DNA from: Crossaster papposus
Taxonomy: Eukaryota > Echinodermata > Asteroidea > Velatida > Solasteridae
DNA: 64,000 nucleotides
Assembly (NCBI GenBank): GCA_037893245.1
Contig: JBAIAA010000659.1
Span: 124,001 to 188,000, forward strand
Direction of reading: 5' to 3'
Part shown: positions 38,503 to 50,359 of the stretch, piece by piece
Layout of the letters: each line of letters opens with the position of its first letter
Numbering within the stretch: the stretch's first letter is position 1
Position numbers and translations under genes: made by a program
Notes under the pieces: model-generated
Databases searched by the model: none
What the model saw: the letters and a program-made list of their open reading frames with translations, nothing else
Told to the model about the DNA's origin: nothing

Positions 38503-40270
38503 TAGAATCATTAATAAGCTCCAACTAGAGCAACACTCAATGTGAGATTATAGATTGAATGGGGATCATTCGTGTGTTTTGGGCGCAGCAGATGTAAGGA
38601 CTTCATGGTGACTTATTGGTGTCTGGATGGGGTACTGATGGTGGAGCATGGTGCCAGTCTCTTGCAGTGTTTGGGAAAAATTACTTCTGGTGGCAGTTGG
38701 ATCTTGGATGACGATATTTGAAGCGAGAGTGGGTTGTTTCTGGTAGCTGGTGCGGATAGACCCCTTTTGTTAAATTCAAGATGCTCGTCTAACTAAAGGT
38801 CTATATTATTATGCAATGTCGTGACAAGCCGCTTAATTTGGCGTAGCTCTTGGAGTGTTTGAAGTTGGAGTTCACTCAACATGGCGGTTACTGAGCTTTC
38901 CCTCCCGTAGTCGTTCATAATGAATCGGCGTTGGACAGCTTCGACTTTCCTGATGTTACGATTCGTGTGTGGGTCCGAGATTGATTGAACTGCAATATTC
39001 AATGTTTGGACGAACTAAACTCTTGTATAGGCCTGGATTTTTACTTTGCGAGGGGCGTTGCTAAGGTTGCGGCGAATGAATCCGAGCATCCTGTTAGCTT
39101 TAGAGCCGGCCTTGTATGTGTGTGTGTTCCGTTTCATATCCCCTGATAGAGTGACTCCCAAGTAGTTGATGAAGAATGATTTACTGCCTGGAGATAATGA
39201 CCGGAAATTTTATAGGAATACTCAGTCTTTGATTTTTTTCCTGGAGAAGCATAGGATGTTACATTTATCAGATTTAAAGGACATCAATCACTTTTTCTAG
39301 ACATTTAAGATCGTTTTAGAGTATTTCACAGTCGAATGTTGACGAAATTGGCCGGTAGACAACACCGTCATCCGCAAAAAGGCAAGCAGTTGAATCAAGG
39401 TCATTGGGTAGATTATTTTATATTAATGAGAAAAAGGAGTAAGCCATTTGCGCGTGACCCCGAGTTAAATTTAAATAATATCTGGTACACTGACTTGTTC
39501 ACACAGCTTGGCACAGTTTAACTTTAAATTCTCCAGACCAAAGACACTGTTGCTATATCACGTGATTCGGGGCAAGCTTTTGCATAGTTACGTAAGAGAC
39601 GCTCAGCACCAATACATTGTTTACAATGGGTGAGAATGGCAAAAAGACACCAGACCATTCCAGAGCTGGGGGTTGCTAGCGTATAACGCGTAAGGCTTGC
39701 CCCGAATCACGTGATATAGCAACAGCGTCTTTGGTCTGGAGAATTTAAAGTTAAACTGTGCCCAGCTGTGTGAGCAAGTCAGTGTACAAGATGTTATTCA
39801 AATTTAACTTGGGGTCACGCGCAAATGGCTCATTATAGGACGGTTCCCTGAGGCACACCATACATCACTTCGACGGGTCTGGGTGAAGAGCTCTGGATGT
39901 TGACTGACTGCTGTCTCCCAACAAGGAAAGATGAAATCCACTGGTGAAGAGGACCATCAATGCCAACATATTGGAGTTTGTGCAATAACTTATAGTGGCG
40001 TCAACTTGTGTTGATGTGCATCTCAGATTCTATGAACTGTTGTTAAGAGTTGTGTCTCGCAATAAACGCCTAGAACGGAAGCCATGTTGGGCATTGTAGA
40101 GCTTTATGTTGGTCAAGATGGCGCATAGCACGGCTGTAGATGACATGCTCCATTACTTTACAGCAAACTGAAGTAAGAGAAATAGGCCTATAGTTGGCTG
40201 GATCAGTGCGACTCCCTTCTTTATGAATGGCTGTAACATTGGCTTTGGTCCAAGATGATGGTAAAGTTCC
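38503..40270 (-). mobile_element. CR1/L2-type LINE fragment, decayed
   Basis: Reading the minus strand, reverse transcriptase motifs appear in order: DPANYRPISLTSVCCKVMEH, then VMYGVPQGTVL, then NDLDSTACLFADDGVVYR, and near the 3' end SDPHTNRNIRKVEAVQRRF with TAMLSELQLQTLQEL. The copy is 5' truncated, carries several frame disruptions, and is split between GVPQGTVL and LFADD by a foldback element. It inserted into a TTAA MITE (38417 to about 40318). Confidence 0.85.
39442..39830. mobile_element. Foldback element nested in the LINE
   Basis: About 150-bp inverted repeats begin AGCCATTTGCGCGTGACCCC and end with the complement. The insert separates two reverse transcriptase motifs of the host LINE, so its borders are well defined. 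Confidence 0.85.
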
Positions 40271-41019
40271 AGTGCATCCAATTATTGATCATTCATGCAA
40301 TTACCAATGGTGTATCCTACATTGAAGGCAAACATTAGCAAGTATGATCCCGCTGAGATGGATACGCCACTGCATTTTACATCTACATTGTATATAGGTT
40401 TCCCCGGTTATTTTTAACTTTTATATCCACAACTTCATTATAACGACACTCTAATTTCGCCCCAAACATCGTCGAGCTCCATGGGCGGCGATCCCGGGGG
40501 GATGCCCGGCACCAATATTTATGTGAGTGGACGGCTATGGCATTGTCCCCCACCCCCTTCAATATTTTGCCACGAGTCATTGACTGTTGTGCACCAAAAC
40601 ACACAAAACATCAGCACACACATTTCCCAGGAGACACAAAATGGTCAAGAGATGTCCGTGTACATGATCACTCTAATAACAGTTGAACCGATTGTGCGTT
40701 ATTCCTATAAAGAGTATTGGTCAGGGATGGGTATATGTTATCTCCAATATTATGTTGTTCGTATTTCTTTATTTAACGACGTATTGGCCTGGTATTGCTA
40801 TCCTGGGGGCAGGGAATTGACCGTGTAAGTCCCGCGCACAAAGGTCACGATTGAACTTCCGGGCACCACCGATCCGCCGGCTATAGAATTTGTACGTGTG
40901 ATTTTGTTTTCTATAATACCAAATACAAAGATCTGAACCATGAAACGGCCATAAAAATGGATGATAACTTCCAACTTAATTTTACAATACACTGTATATG
41001 AAAACATGCACGACTGTCT

Positions 41020-41300
41020 ACAAGTTCCAACGTGATTGGCTCATTGTCAAGACGAGAAAGCCTGTTCCCCCCAAAAATCTCTTTATTGCATGCCACGGCG
41101 CTGACATGTACGTGTGCGAACGTAGCAGACCGTACAGTACATTTTAAAGAAATTGTTACCGACGACCGCCTTATACTGCATGTAGTTTACGCTTTAGAAA
41201 GACTAGCGCGTGAACGAGAACAATGGAATGACGTAACTATTGTTCGTTCTTCTTTTCCCTAATTTGATATATCGTTCACATTTTGTAAATTAAAATGAAT
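41020..41300. repeat. Dispersed repeat, copy 2 (inverted)
   Basis: Counterpart of the 20281-20560 repeat. A short open frame here is not conserved in the other copy. Confidence 0.75.
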
Positions 41301-41770
41301 TAAAATTAAAAAAAATTTTCATTCATTAAACGTTTTTTATTACCAGTCAGTAAAAAGAACAGCGTAACTAAGGTATTTCAAGAAAAAGAAAATTTTACCA
41401 AAAAAAGTGCTGGCAACATTGCCAGTACTTTCTGTTAATTTGTAAAATGTAATCACTATGGTAAGTACAGACTGACAATTGCCGACTTCAAATTTGAACA
41501 TTCAACAAAAAGATTTGAAATTCCTACAGTTTCCCCAATTTTCGGCAATAGATTGTGATTTGAATGTGCGTCTATCTGACGATATTAATTCACATAACAT
41601 TTTTGAAAAGTTTTTGGGCCTGTAGCCAAAGAAAATCGCAAAAGTCTTTTTTTTGCAACCCATTAAAAAATTAATACTAGTATAATAATATACTTATACT
41701 CTATGTTTTGTTGCGTCACAAAAGATCAACTTTTACCCAAAAGCTTCACTTCTTAGTAAAACATACTTAC

Positions 41771-42010
41771 CTGTCACCAAGGTTGTTTTACGATCCCGTT
41801 TTATAGTGTTGAACGACGTTACAACAGCTTACCCAATGTCTTAGAAAATCCGCATGTTCGGCGAAGTGCGAGTTTCCGTTCCTTCCCGTCGCCGTTACGG
41901 TCAGCAACGTGTTGCCCGCGCCGAGTCAGATCCGACGCCCGTCAATGTGGATTATTCACTGTCTAGCGACACGGAATGAACCGCGTCCACGCAGTACTCA
42001 CAAAGTCACG
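41771..42010 (-). promoter_or_regulatory. Candidate TRPV promoter and noncoding first exon
   Basis: The first coding exon of the channel begins at a splice acceptor, so an upstream noncoding exon must exist. On the minus strand a perfect U1-type donor, CAG followed by GTAAGTATGT, occurs with the exon edge at 41771. Upstream sequence to about 42010 is GC- and CpG-richer than its surroundings. A TATAAAAC lies at 41798-41805, but it is too close to the donor to be the core promoter of a normal-length exon. The upstream limit is arbitrary. This is inferred and other first exons are possible. Confidence 0.35.
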
Positions 42011-42120
42011 GATTGATGCGATGACGTGACACGTGCATTATTAATTCACGCGAACCGCCTACTTGGTGCGATTCATTAGTAGTGCGGTTTCGCATGCGAA
42101 CGGATACGGTTTGCTCTCCT

Positions 42121-42410
42121 GGGGCCAATTCCATGGAGCTTCTAAGCACAAACATTTTTGCTTAGAATGACATTTTTTTCTTGGCAAAACAGTGTTAAAA
42201 GGCCATGTCCGAATTGCTGGCTTTGGCTGTGATCTCGGCCGTTACTATGCTGTTGCTATGAGCGGACATTGTCCAAATATTCAGGTAACTGGTATTCAGC
42301 TCGTTTCTGCTTTACATAAAAAGTACATAACATTTTGGCTGGTAACCTGTTTTTACTGAGCAAAACCTTTTTTACTAAGCTAATTTGTGTGCTAAGCAGC
42401 TTCATAAAAG
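42121..42410. mobile_element. Second GGGCCCAATTTC-type MITE, interrupted
   Basis: GGGGCCAATTCCATGGAGCT and the GCTAAGCAGCTTCATAAAAG right side match the copy at 31118. A GTGTCCGAAT-type MITE fragment (42201-42272) is inserted in it, and the right end runs into a poly-C tract. Confidence 0.7.
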
Positions 42411-42470
42411 CCCCCCCCCCCCCCCCCCCCCCGAAAAAGAAAAAAAAGAAAAAAAGAAATGTGGACAACC

Positions 42471-42908
42471 GGGGTGCGTTCCGCTTACGCGAACGTTGCT
42501 AACGTTGGCCAACGTTTGCGTTGTTCGCTTGAGTGGAACGCAATGTTCGCCAATTATGTTGGCGAACGTTAGCGAAAACAGCGAACGACATTCCGAGCTG
42601 TTCGCTGTTGGCCAGTGACGTATTTTAAAGATGGCGAAGAGGTTAGCAGACGGCAGTGTTCTTTTCACAGTTTGATTTACGTTTCATACTTTTCGTTATA
42701 AATGGTGGATTGTTTTGAGCAGTTACAGGGATCTTTTAAAGAAAAATAATGAGTTGGACAAAAAGCAGCCAACCAAACGATGTTACTGTCAATGGGCGCC
42801 GCCATTTTGAAAACGTAGTTTTTAAAATATCGTTCCACTTCAACTCCCCCAAACTCAAAACTTAGGCGAACGTTCTCGCAAACAGTTCGCGTAAGTGGAA
42901 CGCACCCC
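42471..42908. mobile_element. MITE with GGGGTGCGTTCC ends
   Basis: GGGGTGCGTTCCGCTTACGC and GCGTAAGTGGAACGCACCCC are inverted ends; GCGAACGTT recurs inside. It includes a TGACGTATTTTAAAGATGGC block shared with 16856. Confidence 0.85.
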
Positions 42909-43872
42909 TGATTAGCTGATGATTGGACAATTTGGCTGCCGTGTTTTTGTAACATAGCAACGGGTACGGAGGACGCGATATCGCGATAGGAAGCGCCTGC
43001 TGAATGGACAAAATTTTAAAACAGTGGCAGATAGAAGGGGGTTCCCCCTTGGGCTGCTGAGCAAAGTTTATTTCATTGCCAAAAAAACGAAACTCCCGAT
43101 GTACATGTATACTAGTTGGCCTATTGTTTGCAAGACGATATTTACGATGCGGGCGCCCTCTAACGTACGCCGTAGACCTATATACGCGGCCTGCGCGCGC
43201 TGCATACCGAGATTAAAATCGTCTTGCAAACAAGACTAGTACATGTATTACGTTATTTCATGAGACAGTTGCTATAAATCACATCAGATCACAGAGCATC
43301 TAGAATCAAAACTGATGTTCAGGGCCCCGGACACCACGACGTAGTTGGCTTCGCGCTATGTGGAGTCAAGTTTGGTAGGTGAATGCCCCCCCCCCCCCCC
43401 CCCCCCCCTCCTAAATGAAAAGCTAGAACCGCTCCGGGTTCAAGATACATAATAAATTAATGACCGATTCTGCTCGCATAATCGCTTGTTCTATACGAGC
43501 GGATATTTCATAGACTATAGTGGGGGAGGGGCTCGAATAAAAAAGTAATCATCTTAGATTTAAAGGCTTTTAGCGCTTCGATTGGTCCATCCTCCCCTAC
43601 TTGGCCCTGAAAAGCGCTGACGCAGCTTCACAGATTACTGTGCAGGAAACGCACGGTATTCAGCATACCATGAGATTTCAAATTGCATGCAGCGCATGCA
43701 GCTAAGCTGCAAGTTTACAGGTTACACAAACAAATATCTAATCAGAGCTAGCTCAAAGCGCATCAGCATGCAGCGCCTAGTAATATGGGCGGTGAGCTGA
43801 GACCGAGCGAATTTTAGCGCCTAAATTGGTATGGGTATCACAATGACACTAGGTGGCGCTATTAGGGGTGTA

Positions 43873-44535
43873 CAGGGTGGTCCAAAAAAACTAAACCCAA
43901 CTTTGGAGGCCATTTTCTCCTGGATAATAAAATATTTTATTAATTTGGTTTGGATATTATTACAGCATATTATTGAAGCATATATCGTTGAGCAATATTG
44001 GTAAAAATAGGGAAGATATTGCATTAATATTTTTGGAGATATTCCTATTTCTAGCGAGTATGTGTAAAAATGGCTTAAGTACATGTAGTAGAGGTCTTTA
44101 TTGTCAAGATGCTCAGAGCGGGCTTTTCAAATTCACTCTTGGAGCATGCTTTCATTGCTGTGTACATATCAGTTCAAGCATGCTGCAAAACCAGAAGCCT
44201 ATCTATTAAAAAGTATTATTTATCCATTTTAGTGTAAATAAAAGAAGCTCTCGCAAAAACATTTGTCAAAGGACTATCGCGTCATTACATTATTGTGGCA
44301 TATCATATTCAAACATGTTGATGCATTGACAGCTCCCGTGGAAAAGCCATTTTTACACATACTCGCTAAAAATTGGAATATCTCCAAAAATATTAATGTA
44401 ATATCTTCCCTATTTTTACCAATAATGCTCAACGATATATGCTTTAATAATATGCAAACCAAATTACTAAAATATTTTATCATCTAGGAGAAAATGGCCT
44501 CCAAAGTTGGGTATAGTTTTTTTAGGACCACCCTG
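43873..44535. mobile_element. Mariner-like palindromic MITE, copy 1
   Basis: TA on both sides, ends CAGGGTGGTCCAAAAAAACT and the complement, about 200-bp arms (with CTAGCGAGTATGTGTAAAAA) and a unique centre. Nearly identical to the copy at 45758, so activity was recent. Confidence 0.92.
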
Positions 44536-44610
44536 TATAATTGTTCTGGTTGCATATAGGGTGTGCATAATTGTAAAATGTTGTACTGTACAATAAATTC
44601 GGCAACTTGT

Positions 44611-45757
44611 AATGAATCTGGTAGTGTGTAGATATCAGACGGAGTTCATTGGATTAAGTTAACGATATGCGCTACTCTGATGGATAATGTACCAGCTCCC
44701 ATGTCCAAAGGTTGTGGGTTCGAATCCAAAGTATTTTTTTTTTTTGTTATTTTCTTTTTCTACTTTGTGTTTTTGTTGGATTTTGTACGAAGGGAACAAA
44801 TAAAGCCCAATAAACTGACGCGGAAGTAAATGTGGATGAATTTATGGACCTAAATGTGTATGGAGTTTTGTGTACGGTTGTTAAATGTTGTTGCATACGG
44901 TGTGCATGGTTGTAAATTGTTGTACAATTTAGCAGCTTTTCATGAATCTGGTAGTGTGTATATATTAGACGGAGTTCATTGGATTAAGTTAACGATATGC
45001 GGTACTCTGATGGATAATGTACCAGCCTCCTTGTCCGATGGTTGTGCGTTCGAATCCTCAGTATTTTTGTTTTTGTATTTTTTTTGTATTTTTTGTTATT
45101 TTCTTTTTCTACTTTGTGGTTTTGTTATGGAATGTTGTGTTTATACGGCAGCTTTTCATGACTCTTGTAGTGTGTAGATATCAGACGGAGTTCATTCGTT
45201 AAAGTTAACGATATGCGGTACTCTGATGGATAATGTACCAGCCTCCTTGTCCAAAGGTTGTGGCTTCGAATCCTTCGGGTTTATTTTTTTAAACTTTGTT
45301 GTTATTTTCTTTTTCTACTTTGTGGTTTTAGTGGATTTTGTACGAAGGGAAAAAATAAAGCCCAATAAACTGACGCGGAAGAAAATGTGAATGAATTTAT
45401 GGACCTAAATGTGTACGGCAATTTGTGTATATACCTCGCCTTTTAACGATTCTGGTAGTGTGTAGATATTAGACGGAGTTCATTGGATTAAGTTATCGAT
45501 ATGCGGTACCCTGATGGATAATGTACCAGCCTCCTTGTCCGAAGGTTGTGCGTTCGAATCCTCAGTATTTTTGTTTTTATATTTTTTTTTGTATTTTTTG
45601 TTCTTTTCTTTTTCTACTTTGTGGTTTTGTTGGATTTTGTACGAAGGGAAAATAAAGCCCAATAAACTGACGCGGAAGTTAATGTGGATGAATTTATGGA
45701 CCAAATGAATATGGAATTTTGTGTAGGCCTATATACGGCAGCTTTTCATAGTGTGTA
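44611..45757 (+). repeat. Tandem array of tRNA-like units
   Basis: At least four units of about 215-330 bp start with CTGGTAGTGTGTAGATAT and include GTTCATTGGATTAAGTTAAC, GATGGATAATGTACCAGC, and GGTTGTGCGTTCGAATCC (B box near 44727, 45048, 45262 and 45553), then a T-rich stretch and AATAAAGCCCAATAAACTGA. The T arm and B box look tRNA-derived, but stems do not close into a functional tRNA. Confidence 0.7.
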
Positions 45758-46421
45758 CAGGGTGGTCCAAAAAAAACTATACCCAACTTTGGAGGCCATT
45801 TTCTCCTGGATAATAAAATATTTTATTAATTTGGTTTGGATATTATTAAAGCATATTATTAAAGCATATATCGTTGAGCAATATTGGTAAAAATAGGGAA
45901 GATATTGCATTAATATTTTTGGAGATATTCCTATTTCTAGCGAGTATGTGTAAAAATGGCTTAAGTACATGTAGTAGAGGTCTTTATTGTCAAGATGCTC
46001 AGAGCGGGCTTTTCAAATTCACTCTTGGAGCATGCTTTCATTGCTGTGTACATATCAGTTCAAGCATGCTGCAAAACCAGAAGCCTATCTATTAAAAAGT
46101 ATTATTTATCCATTTTAGTGTAAATAAAAGAAGCTCTCGCAAAAACATTTGTCAAAGGACTATCGCGTCATTACATAAATTATGGCATATCATATTCAAA
46201 CATGTTGATGCATTGACAGCTCCCGTGGAAAAGCCATTTTTACACATACTCGCTAAAAATAAGAATATCTCCAAAATTATTAATGTAATATCTTCCCTAT
46301 TTTTACCAATAATGCTCAACGATATATGCTTTAATAATATGCAAACCAAATTACTAAAATATTTTATCATCTAGGAGAAAATGGCCTCCAAAGTTGGGTA
46401 TAGTTTTTTTGGACCACCCTG
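45758..46421. mobile_element. Mariner-like palindromic MITE, copy 2
   Basis: 664 bp, only a handful of differences from the first copy by eye. It is inserted at the start of a further unit of the tRNA-like array. Confidence 0.92.
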
Positions 46422-46429
46422 TATGAAGG

Positions 46430-48500
46430 GCTCACAGACACAGCTTACAGACCACTAGCACTGGCCTCTGTCATGACTTAACTTATGGTCAACGCGCGAA
46501 AAATTGTCAAAATGCCGGCGCTTAACAACACAACAGCAACACTGTGTGGTCGATGTCAGAACCTTATGGCTTACGACTGAGCTCTAACGACTGGGGCTGA
46601 AAACGGTAGGCATAGGGCTGAATGTCATTCAAAACCGTAAATTTACAAAAGAAAAAGAAACAGTGATTAAAACAATGGTCAGTTGGTGAAAGTGTACTGC
46701 GCTATACGTGCGTAGCTAGATATACTTCGATGTTTAACATTGTTTATAAACAGTTAATGTTGGGCCGTCTTTCCTTATGCAATGTTGCAAAAATTTTCTG
46801 TTGACAAACTTCAACTCATTGTACCTTTACCATGTTAATATTAGTGCTTTCTATTTAACCTCTGTTAACAATTTAGGTGTAAATTTAGTCCGAACCCCCC
46901 CCCCCCCCCCCCCCCCCACCCCCCCCCCAAAAAAAAGAAAAAAGAAAACCAACCCCAAAACAACAACAAAACGGTGGCGTCCGGAAATTGGTCACAAAAT
47001 CGACCGAGTGTTCCCTAAGTCGTGGCGCAATTGAATAATTCTTGGACAATTCAAGTTTAATATTTTACGAACTTCTTTCAATAGTGAATGTCATTTATGA
47101 CCCATGTAAGGTTTCAGTCAATAAAAGGATGACAGATAATAGACTCTACAAGCGTCTAAATTTCATGTGACACTAGAAAAAGTGTTTAAAACTGGTTGTG
47201 TTTTATAAGCTATTAAAACTATACCCATGTTGTGGACTCTCGACCAACAGAAATGGGTAAACTGTCTTAGTCTTACTCCTACTTGTCCGAGGTATTTTTG
47301 AATAGAATGTATTATCTCCATAGTTATCTCCATTTGCAAATTATACAAATAGCGGCCATCATTATTTCTCAACTAAACACAAATCGAATAACAGTTTATT
47401 TTCTCATTCTCATAATGTAGGTATATGTCTGAAGTTTGATGCAAGTCCAGACAGATTACTACCACTGTACTAGGAAGGTGACTGATTGAGATTAAGACAA
47501 CACTGGCAGCAAGGGTCCGCTGGAAACTCAAGACAGTTCACACTTAATTGCTGCTTTGTTTTACTAATTTGTTGCTCTTTTTACTCAAGTTCTAATGCCA
47601 TACTGCGTACTGTATACTTATAAACAAATGAGTAAAAGGAGCAATAAATGAGTACACATTGAGCAAAAAAGTAAACAAAGTGTAAAAAGAGAAATAAATG
47701 AGTAAAAATAACATTAAATTAAATTTAAAAAAGCAATAAATGAGTAAAAAGAGCAATAAATGAGTAAAAAGTGCACAAAAAGCATGGAATTGGCAAAATG
47801 GGTAGTTATAATTTAAACGAATTCCTGTTATAATAACAATGTTATATTGTATACCTTCTATTTTTGTATTTCTTAGTGTTTGACTTTTATCGCTTGAGTG
47901 CATAGATAAACGATTATGTATCGGTTAGAATATAACAGGTCGCACGTACCTGCAAGAACTCAAAAACAGGTCGCACCCTACTCATTCCGGTCAAAAGAGT
48001 AGTTTATATTTGACTTGTATCGCTCGAGTGTAGAGATAGCCGATTAAACAAATACATCTACAATGACACGGCAGCAATAGGTACAAAGGGCGAAATATAT
48101 ATATTTAAAATATTTGACTCTTTTCCTTCTTCCACGACGTCCTGTCAGACGTCGTGGAATTAAACGTAGTGTTTTCACTTCGTGAAAATACAAACGAGAC
48201 GTAGGCCTATATGTTTGTTTGTGCTGCGTGGTACGGCTCTTGGCGCTTCGTGATTTGAAAAAAAATCGGCGCTTCGTGATTTCAAACTCACTTCTGCAAC
48301 TCCAATGCTTCCAAACACTGCCGTGGGCCGAGCGGCGGCTCCCCACTGCGTGGCTCGCCATCGCACACCACTACGTAAAATAAAATAAAAAACACAAACA
48401 AAAAACGCCCCCTCAAAAATTGAGCAATAACGATGAACAAAATGGAGCGATAACGATGAGCACCTTTGACGCGCATGCGTAGTCCAGACTGCCCATTTTC
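46430..48500. other. Intergenic spacer between the two host genes
   Basis: Holds a 33-base C-rich run, the AATGAGTAAAAAGAGC tandem repeat and duplicated CAGGTCGCAC and TATCGCT(C/T)GAGTG motifs at 47880-48030. No gene was recognised. Confidence 0.6.
47620..47780. repeat. AATGAGTAAAAAGAGCAAT tandem repeat
   Basis: Imperfect units GCAATAAATGAGTAAAAAGA, about six copies. Confidence 0.85.
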
Positions 48501-48505
48501 ATAGG

Positions 48506-48930
48506 GCTTGGGGTGCGGGGGGCACGCAAACGATTTTCAGAGGATGCGAATGCCGAGAAAAATTGCAAAGTCCAACATTGGAAGAAGTTTTTCTTTGAAT
48601 GTTTTGCGACAACGCAGTTTGTGCGTAGTTCTCACAACGTATGTGCGAATGTCGTGTGTAGCGTTGCCAAACGATGGCCAGTCCATGACAACGAACATGC
48701 GACTAAAATGCGAAACGTTGCCACGAATGTTGCACGAATCTCGGGCAACTTTTTTGAAATTCCCGCCCAACTAAAAAACGACTCCCGCGAACAATTGACA
48801 CCGCTTCCGAACCCCCGCGCATGTTTGGCGAACTTTTGGAACCTAAAATACGAATGTTGGACTTTGCAATTTTTGTCGGCATTCGCATCCTTTGCAAAAT
48901 CGCTCGCGTGCCCCGTGAAAGCCCAGCCCG
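48506..48930. mobile_element. Palindromic MITE with GGGGCACGC arms
   Basis: Arms contain GGATGCGAATGCCGA and TTGCAAAGTCCAACATT with complements at 48850-48925. The right arm is repeated at 5788-5905 within the TU-like element. The long open frames on both strands are not genes. Confidence 0.8.
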
Positions 48931-49136
48931 TAACAGTCCGAAACTTTACAATCATGGATGCTGAGAAAAGCAAGCCACGATTTTCGAATACCGCACGAAT
49001 TCTACGCGCCTAGTTGACATGATTTTTTTCGTTCGTTGTGGGGTAATTTTGTGTCTAATAATAGCTTCTCCCCCTAGTCAAACTAACAGCGTCCGAGTGA
49101 CAACAAGGGCCAAGTTCGATCAAGGACTATAGTTAA

Positions 49137-49850
49137 GGCCCGGTCACACCGCCAGAACTTTGCTGGAGCGTTCCTGGAGTGGTGAAAAAAAATTAATCAC
49201 CGCTCGTAACCGTTCACCACCGTTTAACAGAAGTTGGCCCCCGTTAAGGCAACGCCGTATACGCTCGGCCACCGCTGATGGTCCCTCCTACCGCTCCGAA
49301 AGTTTTGAGCTGCACAAAATATTGCGAGCGGTGAGGAGCGGGCAATTTTCCGCTCCGGCAAAGTTCACCACCGCTCCAACAACGCCCAGTCAAAGTTTGG
49401 CACCGCTAGACGCAAGTTTGTGGACGCTTTGGTCCGCTAGGCCAACGCAGAAATCTTGAACGCTGGACCACCGCTGCTTCGCCAGCTTTGCCCGGGCGGT
49501 GATTAAACGTTGCACAAACTTTGGTGGAGCGGTTGTAAGCGTTTTACGAGCGGACACGGGATTGCTGGAACGGTGTCGGGCGTTGAAGCAGCGATCCATT
49601 GCGGTGATGAACTTTGGTTTGGCGTTGGTATGGAGGTGTCACCGCTAAACCAACGCTCGCTACCGCTCGCTACCGTTAAACCAACGCTAAAGCAACGCCG
49701 GCTTCAGCGGTGCACCGCTAAGGCAACGCCCGTGTTTTCGATTTGTTTCCCATTTTGTGCGCGGTGACGAGCGTTGTCGAAATTCGGCCCCCTCTCACTA
49801 CCGTTCAAGGAACGCTCCAACAAAGTTCGGGCGGTGTGACCGCCGGGCCT
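49137..49850. mobile_element. GC-rich TTAA foldback with GGCCCGGTCACACCGCC ends
   Basis: TTAA at both borders; ends GGCCCGGTCACACCGCC and GGCGGTGTGACCGCCGGGCC. ACCGCT and AGCGGT recur throughout. It sits within a further pair of arms, CTATAGT with GATCGAACT, on each side. Confidence 0.88.
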
Positions 49851-50099
49851 TTAACTATAGTTTGACTAACTCTGATCGAACTCAGGCTAGTCGACGATGG
49901 TTGGACATAGTCTAGTCAACTATTCCCGACCAGCCAACCTCGGTTGGTCGCATCGATGGTAACCAATAGCCGCTTTAATAGCACAGTACAGAGAGGACCA
50001 GTTTGGCAGTTAATGGTTAACAGTTCGACAAGAGTCGTCGTTCGCACTTCAACTTCAGTGCGCATGCCCTAATGACATCACGAACTAACCACTAGTTAA

Positions 50100-50351
50100 C
50101 TATGGGCCTTTTCGAATCCCTTGCTTCGTCTTCGTCTTTGGCTTAAGGCAATTTTTGACTCCCAACTGCAAGATCTCCAGCCACATTCTGACGCCTGTTG
50201 TGCTTCAGAACCATTCACTCGAGTGATGTGAACCCAAAAGTTAGACTATTTCAATTTTCTTCCATTTCTATTTGCTTCTCAGTAATTCGGAATTCGGAGG
50301 CGAAGCCAAAGCCAAAGACGAAGCAACGGTTTCGAAAAGGCTTGGCCATAG
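50100..50351. mobile_element. TTAA foldback with CTATGGGCCTTTTCGAA ends
   Basis: TTAA at 50096-50099 and 50352-50355; arms with TTGCTTCGTCTTCGTCTTTG and its near complement. Confidence 0.82.
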
Positions 50352-50359
50352 TTAAGTTG

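Larger units (their letters stand above)
38417..40318. mobile_element. TTAA MITE copy split by a LINE
   Basis: The left end AGGTAGAATACACCATTTGC (38417 on) and the right end ACCAATGGTGTATCCTAC (about 40299-40316) belong to the AGGTAGTATACACC family. The interior is lost or replaced by the LINE. The left end shares its TTAA with the neighbouring full copy. Confidence 0.75.

Noticed and set aside
43321-43560. Possible gene end near the poly-C run
   Set aside because: No frame, splice or polyadenylation signal supports it.
44600-45760. Functional tRNA genes at the B-box motifs
   Set aside because: The T stem does not pair beyond two or three bases, and no cloverleaf can be drawn.
48513-49013. 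Open frame of 166 codons on the plus strand, with opposing frames on the minus strand
   Set aside because: It lies within a palindromic MITE; open frames on both strands follow from the inverted repeat, and no domain is visible.
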